Of a stretch of DNA of 64,000 nucleotides, positions 9,766 through 23,636 are shown piece after piece. The position numbers and the translations under genes were made by a program. Origin of the DNA: Neodontobutis hainanensis (taxonomy: Eukaryota > Chordata > Actinopteri > Gobiiformes > Odontobutidae); NCBI GenBank assembly GCA_024349245.1, contig JALDNG010000007.1, positions 1,804,501-1,868,500 of the forward strand, read 5' to 3'. The notes beneath the pieces are model-generated. The model was not told where the DNA came from and ran no database searches. It was given only the letters and a program-made list of their open reading frames with translations. The stretch's first letter is position 1; each line of letters opens with the position of its first letter.

Positions 9766-11183
9766 GCTAAAGCCGGTGGGAGTTTGTACCTACAGCTAAA
9801 ACCAACCAGTGTGTGCTTATACCTACAGCTAAAACCAACCAGTGTGTGCTTATACCTACAGCTATAACCAACCAGTGTGTGCTTATACCTACAGCTATAA
9901 CCAACCAGTGTGTGCTTATACCTACAGCTATAACCAACCAGTGTGAGCGTGTACCTACAGCTACAGCCGATGTGAGCGCATACTTCCAGCCACAGCCGGT
10001 GTGAGCGTGTACCTACGGCTACAACCGACGTGAGCGTGTACCTACGGCTACAACCGACGTGAGCGTGTACCTACGGCTACAACCGACGTGAGCGTGTACC
10101 TACGGCTACAACCGACGTGAGCGTGTACCTACGGCTACAACCGGCGTGGCGTGTACCTCACGGCTACAACCGACGGCGTGGCGTGTACCTCACGGCTACA
10201 ACCGACGTGGCGTGTACCTCACGGCTACAACCGGCGTGGCGTGTACCTCACGGCTACAACCGACGTGAGCGTGTACCTACGGCTACAACCGATGTGAGCG
10301 TGTACCTACGGCTACAACCGATGTGAGCGTGTACTTACGGCTACAACCGACGTGAGCGTGTACTTACGGCTACAACCGGCGTGGCGTGTACCTCACGGCT
10401 ACAACCGGCGTGAGCGTGTACCTACGGCTACAACCGACGTGAGCGTGTACCTACGGCTACAACCGACGTGAGCGTGTACTTACGGCTACAACCGATGTGA
10501 GCGTGTACTTACGGCTACAACCGATGTGAGCGTGTACCTACCGCTACAACCAGTGTGAGCGTATACCTACAGCTACACTAAACCAGTGTGAGCGTGTACC
10601 TATTGCTACTACTGGTGTGGGCATGTACCTATAGCTACAGCCTGTGTGGGCGTGTACCTACAGCTACAGCCTGTGTTAGCGCGTACTTACAGCTACAGCC
10701 GGTGTGAGCGCGTACTTACAGCTACAGCCGGTGTGAGCGCGTACCTACAGCTACAGCCTTTGTTAGCGCGTACTTACAGCTTCAGCCGGTGTGAGCGCGT
10801 ACCCACAGCTACAGCCGGTGTGAGCGCGTACCTACAGCTACAGCCGGTGTGAGCGCGTACCTACAGCTACAGCCGGTGTGAGCGCGTACCTACAGCTACA
10901 GCCGGTGTGAGCGCGTACCCACAGCTACAGTCGGTGTGAGCGCGTACCCACAGCTACAGCCGGTGTGTGAGCGCGTACTTACAGCTACATTCGGTGTGAG
11001 CACGTACCCACAGCTACAGCCGGTGTGAGCGCGTACTTACAGCTACAGCCGGTGTGAGTGCGTACCTACAGCTACAGCCGGTGTGAGCGCGTACCTACAG
11101 CTACAGCCGGTGTGAGCGCGTACCTACAGCTACAGCCGGTGTGAGCGCGTACCTACAGCTACAGCCAATGTGAGTGTATACCT
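9766..11183. repeat. 29-bp-type minisatellite, copy 2
   Basis: The same three-domain minisatellite as in unit 1, shortened mainly in the middle GGCTACAACC domain. The first five 34-bp units and the transition units around 10540-10660 match copy 1 base for base over long stretches. Length change is therefore concentrated in the homogeneous middle, as expected from replication slippage or unequal exchange. Confidence 0.95.
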
Positions 11184-11429
11184 AAAAAAAATAAAACAGA
11201 AAAAGTTACATTGTTTTATGGTGGTGTTAAGTTACATGTCATATGTTTTATGCAAAATGCCAAGGTAAGTATCTCGTTGAGATAGATGTTAAGTGTTTTA
11301 CCCATGAAAGGTGTAAAACATTTTAATACATGTTAACCACACAATTTACTTAATTCTATTTATTTTAGACTTTAGTTTTTTTTACTTTACTCAGATGATA
11401 TTAAGAGCCTAAAACATGTTTCTTTCTAG

Positions 11430-11979
11430 ATATTTGCTGCGTTAGCTGCTTCTGTTCAGCTCTGTTTAAGCAGCAACAGTGTTTTAGATTGGGCACTGAG
11501 TGTCTGGATCTAGATATATTTATAAAACACAAATTTGAAAGAATTAAAAGGAAATACCATCCACAAATAAGTAAGCCTGTAAAAGGTGAGTGTTCATTAC
11601 CTACGCTTGATTAACTTTTCTTCACAGTTTCACGTGCCATTTTTTTCTCTTTAGATTTTTTACAAAGGTGATCGACATTAAAGACACAGCAGTAAATATT
11701 GTCCAAGAGCTTGTGACTCGACGAGAGAAGAGTAAACGCAATATAAAGGGGATAACATTGAGAATTTAAGCACATACAAGAAACATGAAAGAGAGGAAAG
11801 AAAGCTCAGAGAAAAGTGGAAGTAATGTTAGTATTAATCAGGTTTATGAACACACATTTGAAGGAAGCAGGTCGGTCTAACTCAAGTGTAATAAATGAAT
11901 TTATTTCTTTTCTCTTACAGTGAAAAAAGTGGTGTTCGATGGAGCGGAGGAGGGGCAGGACTCGTCAGATTCACACTAA
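11430..11979 (+). other. Exon-like pair in unit 2
   Basis: Copy 2 of the exon-like pair: 11430-11585 and 11921-11979. Acceptors, donor, reading phase and stop are the same as in unit 1, with no frame-breaking change seen. The function of the encoded C-terminal-like peptide is not recognised. Confidence 0.45.
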
Positions 11980-13677
11980 AGGTAAATTATTATAGTAGAC
12001 TCAGAGAATAGACCAAGCAGCACAAGGTTTTATTCTTTAAACACAATAGAAGAGGACTGTCTCTGGTACAAGAAAGAGTTGTGGCAACATTTTTACAGCC
12101 TTCATGTCTCCATGTGATGCTGTCATGAAGAATGGTGCATTTCTTTATTTTACTCTCACCATTTCTTCTAGAGATTAAAATGGAAGACATATTGTTGTCA
12201 TAAAGAAAACCGAAATGAGCAAAAAGTGTAAGGCAAAGTAATAACGCCACATGAAGAAGAATAAAAGAGATGAAATGCAAAGTAAAGGGGATAAGAAAGA
12301 AGAAACAAAACAAAAACAGTTTTCTTTATCATGTATTTAAATGTTTTAAATAATTACGTAACCTCAAATGTTCATATATATTCTCCTCAGACTAAACTCA
12401 CTGGCCTCATTTGTTTTTATGCTTTTAGGAGATGATATATACATAATATTAAAAGCTAAACATCACAAGATTTATTTTAAATGTGGATCTTTTTAATACA
12501 CGTGACAGTCTGATATAGCAGACATGTCTAGATACATTTGCACTGCATTTGTTTCATTACTGTCTCTGTTTTACGGGTGAGAATAGGAGCCATGCTGTAG
12601 ATGAGGTGAAGAAAAGCAGGGAACAATAAAAGGAGGATAAATAAGTGAAGATGATGAGCAAAAAGAAATCAAACCAAAGAAATGTACATATTTATTTTGT
12701 TATAATTCAAAACATTGTAAGTTATACAGTTGTTCATTCATTAATTTTCCACCGCTTAGTCCTGTCAGGGGTGGCGGGTGTAATTTATATAGATATTTAT
12801 AATTTCTTCTTAAATCCAGAAAGACATCTGTGGAGAGATGACCTACACAACAAAACACTCTGAAGGCTACAGCATCATTGTGGAGACAAACCTGTCCTGG
12901 ACTCTTCTCAAACAATGGATCACAGCCTCAGACTCCAAAAGAAGAACATGCTCTCTTCAGTGAGACGCGCTAAAGCATGACAAGAACATCAGGCCCCACA
13001 AAGGAAAAGAGACCGTCAATAACTTTAACTTTAATTACTCAATAAGCCTCGTTTTAACATGTAAATAAAATGACTGGGTAAAATAATTTGCTTGTTTATG
13101 CCTGTTTAATTATTAGTCAAACTCTATGAGGAGACTATGGTTATCTTACATTCATAATGACTTTATGTTTGAGCATACTCCAGGAATCAGCACTGTCATC
13201 AGATTTTGGTTATCCACTCCAGCCTTTAAGTTATTTTGCTGAATGAGTTTTATAAACATTAAATACAAGAAATAGAACTTTTTCCCTGTTAAAATAAAGT
13301 ATCAAATCTGATAAGAACAATATGCTTTCATTTGGAAAATGATATGTAATGTTACAAAATGATGGTACGTTTCTACACTTTCATCGAGTCCTCCAATGGG
13401 ACGTTGCAGCCGCTGCCAGAGACAGAGAGAGACGCTCTGAGGAGAGGGGATCGGCTGCATGTACAGGCCACTTACTGTCGTTCCTTAAATATTTAGTCGA
13501 TCAGTGCTGTATCACAAGAGCCTGAGCTTATTTGTCATAGAACCTGCCAAGAGCTACTTCCTGTAAAGACAACCAGTGATGAGGCTCTGTCAGTCTGACA
13601 GCTGCTGCATAGTGTTCAGTAATGTTTAAAAACTGTTGTTGATGAACACCAGTTTTTTTTTTTACGGTGTGAAAAAA

Positions 13678-13870
13678 GGGCAGCAGTCTAAGCAGAGACG
13701 CCCAGACTTCCCGCTCTCCAGACACTTCTTCCAGCTCTTCCGGGGGGATACCGAGGCGTTCCCAGGCCAACCGAGAGACACAGTCCCTCCAGCGTGTCCT
13801 AGGTCTTTCCCGGGGCCTCCTCCCGGTGGGACATGCCCAAAACAGGCGTTCAGGAGGCATCCAAAACAGA
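13678..13870 (-). mobile_element. LINE 3' ORF fragment, unit 2
   Basis: The same minus-strand LINE tail as in unit 1, here without the two-base deletion, so the WERLGIPPEELEEV segment is in one frame with the upstream GRRPRERPRTRW. The downstream residues of that ORF (HTVKKKTGVHQQQ onward) are not LINE-like and simply run into flanking DNA. Confidence 0.8.
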
Positions 13871-14385
13871 TGCCCGAGCCACCTCAGCTGACTCTACTGC
13901 TGCATGTCATAATTACACAATTATTATTCTCAAATACGGCACTAATACTCCATAAATATCCTTTTTATGTCTTTGTCAAAATGTTAAGCTAGTGTCACTG
14001 GTTTAGTTACAGTAGAACACAAATGATGTTGCTTTAAAGAGGTTATATTTAAGTTCTTTTTGTATTTCATAAGGTTGTAGTCTGTTTTAATTCTCACTTT
14101 CTGATTGTTTCATGTCTAAATGACTTGTACAGCACTTGAGCACACAGCTGAGGTTGTTTTAAATATGCTTTGGAAATAAAGTTTGACTTCTTATTGCTTT
14201 CAATGCCTGGACAGATGGGCTAGCCTAAACAATGTATTATTTTGTTACTGTTTTAATTTCAATAAAGAACAGAAACTATGTCCCAGTGTTTAAGACTTTA
14301 TGAATATACCTAATTACATTAAAAGCTAAAATACAAATAGTGTAGGCCTAAACATAACCTTTTGGCCTAAGCACAGTGGTCTTTA

Positions 14386-14879
14386 TGTCAGGATCTGTGT
14401 TTGTCTGTCTGTGTGTCTCCCCCTCCCCTCTGTGCTCTCCTCTCCTCAGCTGGGCAGGGCAGTCGGCACACCTGCTACCACTTACACCTCATCAACCTCT
14501 GCTTAAAGGAACCAGTCTTCCCTTCACTCAGCGCCAGTTCGTTGTCAACACTACTCCCAGTTAGTGTAGACGGTGTGCTCCTCGTGTTATTTGAATATTC
14601 ATGTTTCTTTGTATTGTGAGAAATTGCTTACCGGCCGTGTCTTTCTCAGGTGCCACTGCCAGCTCCAGTCTGGATCCAGCCTTACCTGCTCTTCCCAAGT
14701 CTACTCGTCTGCTCCACTGGCGTCTCTCCGTAAGCCACCTTCCCGGACCTTCAGCTCGGCTCACCTCTACTCCCCGTCGGACAGTTCTCAGATTAAAATT
14801 GTGTTTATGACAAATAAACCTGATTCCCAAATTTATCAGTTCTGCGTTTGGGTCCTGCTTCTCATCCCCCACCGTGACA
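14386..14879 (+). mobile_element. Solo LTR (Gypsy-like), unit 2
   Basis: The same solo LTR at the same site with the same CTTTA duplication (14381-14385, 14880-14884). Presence in all units shows that it inserted before the unit was amplified. Confidence 0.85.
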
Positions 14880-15758
14880 CTTTACTTGTACATGTCAATT
14901 ATTTACCAAATAAATCAACTATTTTTTTTTATTCATCATCACCAGTGTTGCTTTTAAATTGATAATTCTGTATTGTAGTTATATCAAATAGCCTAACTAA
15001 TCGTTGAGCAGATAAAAAGCGACACATTTTCTAGTAAATGTATCATAAAACATACCGTAATCCTGATAAATAGTCATTTTGCTGAAAGGCATTGGTCGTT
15101 ATGTTGTAGTAATGATAAAGCCCATTGAAAATAACGTGAAAATAGAAAATTATTAAGTCTCAACTTTTTTCTCAAAACGGTCTAGTAGTCCTGGTCAGTG
15201 GGTGCTCAGCAGATGTCTTAGTGGAAAAAGTCCAGAATTGAAGTCTTTATTTTCAACAAATTGTTGAGTGAAACCATTGATTGTTTATACAGTGGATATA
15301 ATCCGCCCATTGGTCCACTATTTACTGATATTGTCGTTGTGGATTGGCAATAAAATGACCGTTACATCCGGGATTTTCGGCTTTACTCCATAGTAAAAGT
15401 TTTTAGATAGCATAAACGAACATATTAATCAATCCCCCCCCAGAGTTGTCATGTAGTAAAATCTTAGCTCTAGAGACCGGAGCCATCTTTTGTACCAGGC
15501 TGTAAACATGATTTTTACACTTGTAAAGTCGCCATTGGGTTTCTCCTTATATTTCCGCTTTTGGTGCCTGCTCTCTGGTGGACGGTGGTATATCGCCGTA
15601 TTTCGTTGTATTTTGCCGTATTTTCGCGCCCTTACGCGAGGACTATTTAGGAGGTTCCATGGGAGACGCTTGATAACAGTTTCTCACAGCCAGAAGTTTG
15701 CAAGTTTGCAATGATGCTTTTACGCTCGAACAGATGAACTTAGTTGTAACCGAATATA

Positions 15759-16202
15759 ATGTACTTTAACAGACTGCAGGTGGTGGTCAAAGACAGGCAG
15801 AGAGCACCACTAAAGCTTGTGCAACAACAATCCGGACACAGACTTACAGCTAAGAATAAATACAGATTTATGAGACAGTTTTATCCTCAGTCCCCTGAAA
15901 GATTTGTGCTGACCTATCCTGATTTGCTCAGGATGTTTTCTAATCTATTCTCTACTGCTATGCCTCGTCAAACTCACTCTGATTTAGACTTAAAGTGGCT
16001 TCATGCTCTGTTTTTCACACATCTACGTCTACTCAAAACTAAAATAGTTTTATCATTAGGAAGATTTTTAGTCTCACTCAGTAAGTGCCACACATGCCAA
16101 ATGAGGAAGAATAAAATAGATGAAATGCAAAGTAAAGGGGATAAGAAAGAAAAAACAAAACAGAGATATGTTTTTTATTATGTGTTTAAATGTTTTAAAT
16201 AA
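15759..16202 (+). CDS. Unit-encoded 147-codon ORF, hypothetical (unit 2)
   Basis: Copy 2 of the unrecognised ORF, with the same predicted protein as units 1 and 3. Upstream, this copy has one more T in GATGCTTTTACGCTC than unit 1, outside the ORF. Confidence 0.3.
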   Translation: MYFNRLQVVVKDRQRAPLKLVQQQSGHRLTAKNKYRFMRQFYPQSPERFVLTYPDLLRMFSNLFSTAMPRQTHSDLDLKWLHALFFTHLRLLKTKIVLSLGRFLVSLSKCHTCQMRKNKIDEMQSKGDKKEKTKQRYVFYYVFKCFK

Positions 16203-16991
16203 TTATGTAAACTCAAATGTTCATATATATTCTCCCCAGACTAAACTCACTGGCCTCATTTGTTTTTATGCTTTTAGGAGATGATAGAGATAATATTAGA
16301 AGCTAAACATCACAAGATTTATTTTGAATGTGGATCTTTTTAATACACGTGACAGTCTGATATAGCAGACATTTCTAGATACATTTGTACTGCATTTGTT
16401 TCATTACTGTCTCTGTTTGCAGGTGAAAATAGGAGCCATGCTGTAGATGAGGTGACGAAAAGCAGTGTGTTCATTAAACTTCTCTTTTACTGCATAAAAC
16501 TTCTCTGTTTTTATTATACTTTATATTCATACTTTATACTTTAAATGCACATGAAGGGAACATAATTTACAACAAGAAGACTCATTTCACTGTTTTGAAT
16601 TGAAAAAAAAAACACACCAGAAAACCACTTGTTCAACCCAAAACCAAAATTGTGAATCCATGATTACGCTCACCAAATCCGGAGACACCTGACTGACTTT
16701 GTAAATAACTTTGCATCAAAGCGAAGAAATGATCCTTGAAAGTGGACAGTCGGCAGGGTTGAACAATGTGGTGAGTTTAGGAGGTGATGAGAGATACCAC
16801 TGCAGCTCAATTCATCCAAGGCTAATGTTGGTCATGCAATGAACAGCTGCCGTAAGAACCAGGGCAGGACCAGCACACACAGGCTGCAGGGAAATTGGAT
16901 GTAGCGTGTCATCTCTAAGAGCAGAGTTTCCTGCTATTGGAGCAGACATTTGTTGTCTACGGGTGGAAGGGCGAAGCTTGGCCACGTGAAA

Positions 16992-17005
16992 CCACTAGGT
17001 GGCAG
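16992..17005 (+). promoter_or_regulatory. CTCF-like core motif, unit 2
   Basis: The same perfect CTCF-core match as in unit 1, at the same place in the unit. Confidence 0.4.
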
Positions 17006-17975
17006 TATTAACACCCGAAATAGCGGGTCCCACATTTGGTCCAACTGCTGGATATTTGCACTCTTACGGTTTTAAAACTTTAGCCAGGTAACAAGGTTAA
17101 GACACACGACAGAATAATAGAACATAGTCTGTTTCAACACTTTACACCATGGCTATGGTATTATTAATTCATTTATTAAATGCTTGCTATAACGCACCCG
17201 TTGAAAATACAGTGGAGCCATAGAGTGGTGCACTATGGGGCGCTGTTTGTAAAGCGGCTCACGCTGAAAATAACAGCAACATTTTGTCACATTTAGCTTC
17301 AAACAATGTTTAAAAACTGGTATGAATTTTTGACGGTCATTTTTTATCACATTTACAACAATATTTGTCGACTTAAAGATATTTTAAAATAGTTAAATCT
17401 AAATATTAAATGTTAAATCTAAATATTAAATGTTACACCTAAATGTTAAATATTAAATCTAAATGTTAAATCTAAATGTTAAATCTAAATGTAAATGTTA
17501 AATGTAAATGCTAAATAGAAATATAAAGTTAATATAAATGTTAAATATAAATATAAATGTTAAATATAAATATAAATGTTGAAGCTAAATGTTTCGTGTG
17601 AAACTAAATATTTAACTAATATGTAAATTCAAACTGCCGACAACCGGAAGTGCCAAAATAAAAGCTCGATGAGGTCAGTGTGCGTTTATAGCATCGTGTC
17701 AAATAAGAAACGAATAAAAAAACATCTCATCCGAGGAAATTGACTCTTGGACATTGTTTATCGTGATAATAACTACCTAAAATAATAAACACGTTTGGAG
17801 AAACTGTATTTGAAGAGAAGGCTAGTGTCATTTTAATGAAAAGTGCAGGACCATTGAGTCATTGTGCAGGACTTATGATTACCTGTAGCCATAATAGCCG
17901 GCCACAAGGGGTCTCACTTTGACTGAATGTTATGTCCTCAACTTTTTATTTACTATCTATGCTCAACTCATGCTG

Positions 17976-19024
17976 ATGAGATGGTTTTTATTCGTTTCTT
18001 ATTTGACACGATGCTATAAACACACGCTGACCTCCTTGCGCTTTTATTTTGGCACTTCCGGTTGTCGGCATTTTGAATTTGCATATTAGTTAAATATTTA
18101 GTTTCACACAAAACATTTAGCTTCAACATTTATATTTAAATTTAGATTTAACATTTATATTTAGATTTAACGTTTACATTTAACATTTAGATTTAACATT
18201 TACTTTCAGATTTAATATTTAACATTTAGGTGTAACATTTAATATTTAGATTTAACATTTCATATTTAGATTTAACTATTTAAAATATCTTTAAGTTGAC
18301 AAATATTTTTGTAAATGTGATAAAAAAAAAGTGACCGTCAAAAATTCATACCAGTTTTTAAACATTGTTTGAAGCTAAATGTGACAAAATGTTGCTGTTA
18401 TTTTCAGCGTGAGCCGCTTTACAAACGGCGCCCCATAGTGCACGTGCTGACGTCACTAAGTTGCTAAGTTCATCTGTTCGAACGTTCGAGCGTTAAAGCG
18501 TCATAGCAAACTTGCAAACTTCTGTCTGTGAGAAAATAAGGCACATTTTGAGTTTCACTCGACGATTTCTTCGAAAAGGAGACTTTAACTCCGGACTTTT
18601 TCCACTAAGACATCTGCTGAGCACACACTGACCAGGACTACGAGACCGTTTTGAGAAAAAAGGTGAGACTTAATAATTTTCTATTTTCACTTTATTTTCA
18701 TGGGCTTTATCATTACTACTTCACAGCCCAACAAAATGTGTCGCTTTTTATCTGCACAACGATTAGTTAGGCTATTTGACAATACTTAATTATCAATTTA
18801 AAAGCAACACTGGTGATGATGAGTAAAAAATAGTTGATTTATTTGGTAAATAATTAACATTTACAAGTAAAGACCACTGTGCTTAGGCCTAAAGGTTATG
18901 TTTAGGCCTACACTATTTGTATTTTAGCTTTTAATGTAATTAGTATATTCATAAAGTCTTAAACACTGGGACATAGTTTCTGTTCTTTATTGAAATTAAA
19001 ACAGTAACAAAATAATACATTGTT
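17976..19024 (-). repeat. Right inverted arm, units 2-3
   Basis: Compact arm matching the reverse complement of 14228-17730, running into unit 3. It keeps the E-box, CRE and splice donor described separately. Confidence 0.85.
18441..18662 (+). promoter_or_regulatory. Candidate promoter and first exon, unit 2 right arm
   Basis: The second copy of the E-box (18441-18446), CRE (18448-18455) and donor (exon end 18662). It would drive transcription into the cargo of unit 3, whose exon-like pair starts at 20681. Unit 3 has lost its own copy. Confidence 0.35.
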
Positions 19025-19027
19025 ACA

Positions 19028-20433
19028 GCTAAAGCCGGTGGGAGTTTGTACCTACAGCTAAAACCAACCAGTGTGTGCTTATACCTACAGCTAAAACCAA
19101 CCAGTGTGTGCTTATACCTACAGCTATAACCAACCAGTGTGTGCTTATACCTACAGCTATAACCAACCAGTGTGTGCTTATACCTACAGCTATAACCAAC
19201 CAGTGTGAGCGTGTACCTACAGCTACAGCCGATGTGAGCGCATACTTCCAGCCACAGCCGGTGTGAGCGTGTACCTACGGCTACAACCGACGTGAGCGTG
19301 TACCTACGGCTACAACCGACGTGAGCGTGTACCTACGGCTACAACCGGCGTGGCGTGTACCTCACGGCTACAACCGGCGTGGCGTGTACCTACGGCTACA
19401 ACCGGCGTGGCGTGTACCTCACGGCTACAACCGGCGTGGCGTGTACCTCACGGCTACAACCGGCGTGGCGTGTACCACGGCTACAACCGACGTGAGCGTG
19501 TACCTACGGCTACAACCGACGTGAGCGTGTACCTACGGCTACAACCGATGTGAGCGTGTACCTACGGCTACAACCGATGTGAGCGTGTACTTACGGCTAC
19601 AACCGACGTGAGCGTGTACCTACGGCTACAACCGACGTGAGCGTGTACCTACGGCTACAACCGACGTGAGCGTGTACCTACGGCTACAACCGGCGTGGCG
19701 TGTACCTACGGCTACAACCGGCGTGGCGTGTACTTACGGCTACAACCGATGTGGCGTGTACTTACGGCTACAACCGATGTGAGCGTGTACCTACCGCTAC
19801 AACCAGTGTGAGCGTATACCTACAGCTACACTAAACCAGTGTGAGCGTGTACCTATTGCTACTACTGGTGTGGGCATGTACCTATAGCTACAGCCTGTGT
19901 GGGCGTGTACCTACAGCTACAGCCTGTGTTAGCGCGTACTTACAGCTACAGCCGGTGTGAGCGCGTACTTACAGCTACAGCCGGTGTGAGCGTACCTACA
20001 GCTACAGCCTTTGTTAGCGCGTACTTACAGCTTCAGCCGGTGTGAGCGCGTACCCACAGCTACAGCCGGTGTGAGCGCGTACCTACAGCTACAGCCGGTG
20101 TGAGCGCGTACCTACAGCTACAGCCGGTGTGAGCGCGTACCTACAGCTACAGCCGGTGTGAGCGCGTACCCACAGCTACAGTCGGTGTGAGCGCGTACCC
20201 ACAGCTACAGCCGGTGTGTGAGCGCGTACTTACAGCTACAGTCGGTGTGAGCGCGTACCTACAGCTACAGCCGGTGTGAGCGCGTACCTACAGCTACAGC
20301 CGGTGTGAGCGCGTACCTACAGCTACAGCCGGTGTGAGCGCGTACCTACAGCTACAGCCGGTGTGAGCGCGTACCTACAGCTACAGCCGGTGTGAGCGCG
20401 TACCTACAGCTACAGCCAATGTGAGTGTATACC
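19028..20433. repeat. 29-bp-type minisatellite, copy 3
   Basis: The same three-domain array in unit 3, similar in length to copy 2. The order of variant repeats in the middle block differs from both other copies, while the ends are conserved. It is followed by the same A-rich junction (CCTAAAAAAAATAAAAC) as copy 2. Confidence 0.95.
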
Positions 20434-20680
20434 TAAAAAAAATAAAACAGAAAAAGTTACATTGTTTTATGGTGGTGTTAAGTTACATGTCATATGTTTT
20501 ATGCAAAATGCTAAGGTAAGTATCTCGTTGAGATAGATGTTAAGTGTTTTACCCATGAAAGGTGTAAAACATTTTAATACATGTTAACCACACAATTTAC
20601 TTAATTCTATTTATTTTAGACTTTAGTTTTTTTTACTTTACTCAGATGATATTAAGAGCCTAAAACATGTTTCTTTCTAG

Positions 20681-21230
20681 ATATTTGCTGCGTTAGCTGC
20701 TTCTGTTCAGCTCTGTTTAAGCAGCAACAGTGTTTTAGATTGGGCACTGAGTGTCTGGATCTAGATATATTTATAAAACACAAATTTGAAAGAATTAAAA
20801 GGAAATACCATCCACAAATAAGTAAGCCTGTAAAAGGTGAGTGTTCATTACCTACGCTTGATTAACTTTTCTTCACAGTTTCACGTGCCATTTTTTTCTC
20901 TTTAGATTTTTTACAAAGGTGATCGACATTAAAGACACAGCAGTAAATATTGTCCAAGAGCTTGTGACTCGACGAGAGAAGAGTAAACGCAATATAAAGG
21001 GGATAACATTGAGAATTTAAGCACATACAAGAAACATGAAAGAGAGGAAAGAAAGCTCAGAGAAAAGTGGAAGTAATGTTAGTATTAATCAGGTTTATGA
21101 ACACACATTTGAAGGAAGCAGGTCGGTCTAACTCAAGTGTAATAAATGAATTTATTTCTTTTCTCTTACAGTGAAAAAAGTGGTGTTCGATGGAGCGGAG
21201 GAGGGGCAGGACTCGTCAGATTCACACTAA
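20681..21230 (+). other. Exon-like pair in unit 3
   Basis: Copy 3 of the exon-like pair: 20681-20836 and 21172-21230. It is again intact in frame and splice sites, although the end of this unit is missing. Intactness could reflect recent duplication rather than selection. Confidence 0.45.
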
Positions 21231-22928
21231 AGGTAAATTATTATAGTAGACTCAGAGAATAGACCAAGCAGCACAAGGTTTTATTCTTTAAACACAATAG
21301 AAGAGGACTGTCTCTGGTACAAGAAAGAGTTGTGGCAACATTTTTACAGCCTTCATGTCTCCATGTGATGCTGTCATGAAGAATGGTGCATTTCTTTATT
21401 TTACTCTCACCATTTCTTCTAGAGATTAAAATGGAAGACATATTGTTGTCATAAAGAAAACCGAAATGAGCAAAAAGTGTAAGGCAAAGTAATAACGCCA
21501 CATGAAGAAGAATAAAAGAGATGAAATGCAAAGTAAAGGGGATAAGAAAGAAGAAACAAAACAAAAACAGTTTTCTTTATCATGTATTTAAATGTTTTAA
21601 ATAATTACGTAACCTCAAATGTTCATATATATTCTCCTCAGACTAAACTCACTGGCCTCATTTGTTTTTATGCTTTTAGGAGATGATATAGATAATATTA
21701 AAAGCTAAACATCACAAGATTTATTTTAAATGTGGATCTTTTTAATACACGTGACAGTCTGATATAGCAGACATGTCTAGATACATTTGCACTGCATTTG
21801 TTTCATTACTGTCTCTGTTTTACGGGTGAGAATAGGAGCCATGCTGTAGATGAGGTGAAGAAAAGCAGGGAACAATAAAAGGAGGATAAATAAGTGAAGA
21901 TGATGAGCAAAAAGAAATCAAACCAAAGAAATGTACATATTTATTTTGTTATAATTCAAAACATTGTAAGTTATACAGTTGTTCATTCATTAATTTTCCA
22001 CCGCTTAGTCCTGTCAGGGTGGCGGGTGTAATTTATATAGATATTTATAATTTCTTCTTAAATCCAGAAAGACATCTGTGGAGAGATGACCTACACAACA
22101 AAACACTCTGAAGGCTACAGCATCATTGTGGAGACAAACCTGTCCTGGACTCTTCTCAAACAATGGATCACAGCCTCAGACTCCAAAAGAAGAACATGCT
22201 CTCTTCAGTGAGACGCGCTAAAGCATGACAAGAACATCAGGCCCCACAAAGGAAAAGAGACCGTCAATAACTTTAACTTTAATTACTCAATAAGCCTCGT
22301 TTTAACATGTAAATAAAATGACTGGGTAAAATAATTTGCTTGTTTATGCCTGTTTAATTATTAGTCAAACTCTATGAGGAGACTATGGTTATCTTACATT
22401 CATAATGACTTTATGTTTGAGCATACTCCAGGAATCAGCACTGTCATCAGATTTTGGTTATCCACTCCAGCCTTTAAGTTATTTTGCTGAATGAGTTTTA
22501 TAAACATTAAATACAAGAAATAGAACTTTTTTCCCTGTTAAAATAAAGTATCAAATCTGATAAGAACAATATGCTTTCATTTGGAAAATGATATGTAATG
22601 TTACAAAATGATGGTACGTTTCTACACTTTCATCGAGTCCTCCAATGGGACGTTGCAGCCGCTGCCAGAGACAGAGAGAGACGCTCTGAGGAGAGGGGGA
22701 TCGGCTGCATGTACAGGCCACTTACTGTCGTTCCCTTAAATATTTAGTCGATCAGTGCTGTATCACAAGAGCCTGAGCTTATTTGTCATAGAACCTGCCA
22801 AGAGCTACTTCCTGTAAAGACAACCAGTGATGAGGCTCTGTCAGTCTGACAGCTGCTGCATAGTGCTCAGTAATGTTTAAAAACTGTTGTTGATGAACAC
22901 CAGTTTTTTTTTTTACGGTGTGAAAAAA

Positions 22929-23119
22929 GGGCAGCAGTCTAAGCAGAGACGCCCAGACTTCCCGCTCTCCAGACACTTCTTCCAGCTCTTCCGGGGGGAT
23001 ACCGAGGCGTTCCCAGGCCAACCGAGAGACATAGTCCCTCCAGCGTGTCCTAGGTCTTTCCCGGGGCCTCCTCCCGGTGGGACATGCCCAAAACAGGCGT
23101 TCAGGAGGCATCCAAAACA
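22929..23119 (-). mobile_element. LINE 3' ORF fragment, unit 3
   Basis: Third copy of the LINE tail, in frame as in unit 2. It shares the base giving Tyr in WRDYVSRL with copy 1, while copy 2 has Cys, an example of how variants are distributed between copies. Confidence 0.8.
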
Positions 23120-23636
23120 GATGCCCGAGCCACCTCAGCTGACTCTACTGCTGCATGTCATAATTACACAATTATTATTCTCAAATACGGCACTAATACT
23201 CCATAAATATCCTTTTTATGTCTTTGTCAAAATGTTAAGCTAGTGTCACTGGTTTAGTTACAGTAGAACACAAATGATGTTGCTTTAAAGAGGTTATATT
23301 TAAGTTCTTTTTGTATTTCATAAGGTTGTAGTCTGTTTTAATTCTCACTTTCTGATTGTTTCATGTCTAAATGACTTGTACAGCACTTGAGCACACAGCT
23401 GAGGTTGTTTTAAATATGCTTTGGAAATAAAGTTTGCCTTCTTATTGCTTTCAATGCCTGGACAGATGGGCTAGCCTAAACAATGTATTATTTTGTTACT
23501 GTTTTAATTTCAATAAAGAACAGAAACTATGTCCCAGTGTTTAAGACTTTATGAATATACCTAATTACATTAAAAGCTAAAATACAAATAGTGTAGGCCT
23601 AAACATAACCTTTTGGCCTAAGCACAGTGGTCTTTA

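Larger units (their letters stand above)
14228..17730 (+). repeat. Left inverted arm, unit 2 (expanded)
   Basis: Same structure as the left arm of unit 1, with the same three interrupting blocks. The partner arm is 17976-19024, with a 245-bp loop between. Confidence 0.85.
9706..18967. repeat. Composite tandem unit, copy 2 of 3 (complete)
   Basis: This complete 9262-bp copy has the same landmarks as copy 1: minisatellite 9766-11183, exon-like segments 11430-11979, LINE fragment about 13678-13870, left arm 14228-17730 and right arm 17976-19024. Private differences are visible, for example a small change after 12435 (gatatatacataa against gatatagataa in copies 1 and 3). Both flanking junctions are continuous with neighbouring units, so this is the best reference copy of the unit. 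Confidence 0.95.
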
